From Cohaesibacter sp. (lineage in GTDB: Bacteria > Pseudomonadota > Alphaproteobacteria > Rhizobiales > Cohaesibacteraceae), in NCBI GenBank assembly GCA_025210795.1, contig JAOAQZ010000031.1, forward strand, positions 1-64,000: a stretch of DNA of 64,000 bases, read 5' to 3'. The position numbers and the translations under genes are program-made. The notes beneath the pieces were generated by a model. The model was not told where the DNA came from. It ran no database searches and worked only from the letters and a program-made list of their open reading frames with translations. This document shows positions 62,975 through 64,000 of the stretch, piece by piece. Within the stretch, counting starts at the first letter, position 1, and each line of letters starts with the position of its first letter.

Positions 62975-63418
62975 TTACATATCCCTGACGACATAGACCG
63001 AGCATTTTGAATGACGCACCACCCGGGCCGCATTGGGCCCTAGCAGATAATCTTTCAGCTCTGGTTTATGAGCACCGATGACAATCAGATCCGATTTGGT
63101 CTGACTTGCAAGCTCGATAATCTCTTCATAGATCGACCCGGCTGCCACAATGTGACGGACCTCATCGTCCATGTCCGAGCCAACCACATCCGAAACAACA
63201 GATTGCAGTCGTTCCTTTGCCTCTTTCACAGCCTGTTTTTGAAAATTCTCATCAAAATAGGTTCCGACAAGAGACATGCCGAAATTGGGCACAACAGTGA
63301 TGACGTCCAGACGGGCTCCATCAAGTTTTGCCAGTTTTGCGGCAATCTGAACAACTTTCTCATCTCGGTCCGGCTGAGAAATGTCGACAGCACAGAGGAT
63401 TGATTTACTCATACTCAT
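62975..63418 (-). CDS. Universal stress protein (UspA/TeaD-like)
   Basis: The 147-residue single-domain Usp has SILCAVDISQPDRDEKVV at the N-terminus and the ATP-binding block IVIGAHKPELKDYLLGPNAA (G-2X-G-9X-G type) near the C-terminus, so it is a nucleotide-binding member. ATG 63418 overlaps the stop of the TRAP permease gene (ATGA); an ATG at 63412 is also possible. In TRAP systems such as TeaABC a Usp protein (TeaD) binds ATP and regulates the transporter; the coupling here implies the same. Confidence 0.9.
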   Translation of the reverse strand: MSMSKSILCAVDISQPDRDEKVVQIAAKLAKLDGARLDVITVVPNFGMSLVGTYFDENFQKQAVKEAKERLQSVVSDVVGSDMDDEVRHIVAAGSIYEEIIELASQTKSDLIVIGAHKPELKDYLLGPNAARVVRHSKCSVYVVRDM

Positions 63419-64000
63419 GCCTTTGCTCCTTCTTCTCTCCGGGCACGCCCTTTTTGCATCATATAGATCACACCAAGCAGCAGAAGGCCGGGAATGAATA
63501 TAAGCTCTTTGGGCAATTGCTCAGCAGACAATTTTGCAGATTTCACCACAACCGGCTGATCCCCGTAGAAATCAAAGCTTTCCAGCTTCTTGGAATAAGC
63601 CGTACCGGGGAATGGTTCATCCAGTTTAAGGGCTCCCTCTTCTTCCATGGTCGCAAGACCAAGAGCGGTGAGGCGTTTTTCGCCCCCTTGCTCTTTGCCT
63701 GCGGTCAGGATCAACGTGGTCTCCTTAATATTGCTGGTATCAAAATCCGGTCCGGACAAGACAATCCGCATTTCTTCGCCCTCGGCGGCCGAGCCAAAGC
63801 TTGAAACCATCTCAAGCGGTTTGACATCCACATAAGGGGGCTGAATGCGGTCCATCACAAAGTCAGGACGGAACAGGACAAAGGCCACCAGCAGCAAGGC
63901 AACAGATTCGTAAATCCGGCTTTTGGTGACAAAATAGCCCATGGTTCCGGCCGTAAAGACCAAAATGGCTATCGTCGCCACGATAAAGACCAGAATGCCC
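63415..64000 (-). CDS. C-terminal part of a TRAP transporter fused permease (DUF3394), partial
   Basis: The frame is open to the right edge, so this is the 3' end of a longer gene; the next upstream codons are hydrophobic (GILVFIV). It has two helices near the start of the visible part (AILVFTAGTMGYFVTK and ESVALLLVAFVLF), then a DUF3394-like soluble segment (FRPDFVMDRIQPPYVDVKPL). A last helix (ELIFIPGLLLLGVIYMMQKG) ends in a basic tail. DUF3394 closes many fused small-plus-large TRAP permeases. Its substrate cannot be known from this part. Overlaps uspA by 4 nt. Confidence 0.85.
   Translation of the reverse strand, partial: GILVFIVATIAILVFTAGTMGYFVTKSRIYESVALLLVAFVLFRPDFVMDRIQPPYVDVKPLEMVSSFGSAAEGEEMRIVLSGPDFDTSNIKETTLILTAGKEQGGEKRLTALGLATMEEEGALKLDEPFPGTAYSKKLESFDFYGDQPVVVKSAKLSAEQLPKELIFIPGLLLLGVIYMMQKGRARREEGAKA

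Noticed and set aside
1..64000. Prophage, insertion sequence, toxin-antitoxin or defence island
   Set aside because: All long frames match housekeeping or metabolic families; there are no transposases, integrases or tRNA-associated junctions.

Overview
The window is an ordinary, densely coded chromosomal stretch of an alphaproteobacterium. The best fit is the Rhizobiales (Hyphomicrobiales), probably a marine lineage related to Cohaesibacter or Pseudovibrio. This rests on gene content: a RirA-type Rrf2 regulator with Cys91/99/105, the pairing of a chorismate mutase-hisC-tyrA group with a divergent metX-metW, DUF2125, the phbA-phbB/phaR neighbourhood near rpmF, and an ahpC-ahpD/oxyR pair. The genus is an inference. 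I see no rRNA, tRNA, CRISPR array, insertion sequence or prophage.

Layout. 1-6.7 kb: a zinc-ribbon protein with 19-residue repeats (running off the left edge), ftsE-ftsX, a YdcF-like protein, a PlsC acyltransferase, a small unknown gene, a ChaC-like cyclotransferase and a DUF2125 protein. 6.7-13.5 kb: tyrA, hisC and chorismate mutase, divergent from metX-metW; then a methyltransferase and gloB. 13.5-17.7 kb: a 240-bp imperfect inverted-repeat element, an Lrp regulator divergent from a lysine-catabolic aldehyde dehydrogenase (amaB-like), and an aspartate-type aminotransferase. 17.7-25.2 kb: Zur-box-preceded znuC-znuB, an EamA exporter, phbA-phbB (polyhydroxybutyrate) with phaR, and a PAS-GGDEF-EAL protein. 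25.2-29.1 kb: an unexplained GC-rich block, a gamma-glutamyltransferase, a GlcG/HbpS protein, a membrane protein and rpmF. 29.3-38.7 kb: oxyR/ahpC-ahpD, ispA-like prenyl synthase, ispG, zur, 3-hydroxybutyrate dehydrogenase, an orphan LuxR, rirA and a LysR gene. 39-43.4 kb: glutaryl-CoA dehydrogenase, a class III CoA-transferase and a ThDP enzyme. 43.5-50 kb: an M20 hydrolase and a four-gene peptide-type ABC transporter. 50-58.6 kb: pgi, a tungstate transporter (tupBCA), a 1056-residue AsmA-family protein and an arginase-family hydrolase. 58.6-64 kb: an mde (methionine gamma-lyase) cluster, a UspA protein and the end of a fused TRAP transporter permease (running off the right edge).

Functional themes. 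Lysine catabolism seems split over two places: amaB-like plus aminotransferase at 14-17.6 kb, and glutarate CoA-transferase plus gcdH at 39-41.6 kb. Polyhydroxybutyrate synthesis and re-use is represented by phbAB, phaR and bdhA. Zinc uptake (znuCB) and its likely repressor (zur) lie 15 kb apart, and no znuA is present. Methionine appears on both sides: synthesis (metXW) and degradation (mdeAB).

The items most worth a second look are the inverted-repeat element at 13.5 kb, the GC-rich multi-frame-open block at 25.5 kb, an OxyR lacking the second redox cysteine, an orphan terminator facing the minus strand before ispA, the repeat-bearing zinc-ribbon protein, and a compact mdeR/mdeAB cluster with a perfect 17-bp palindrome in its divergent promoter. 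I did not find convincing evidence for a wholly new multi-gene system.
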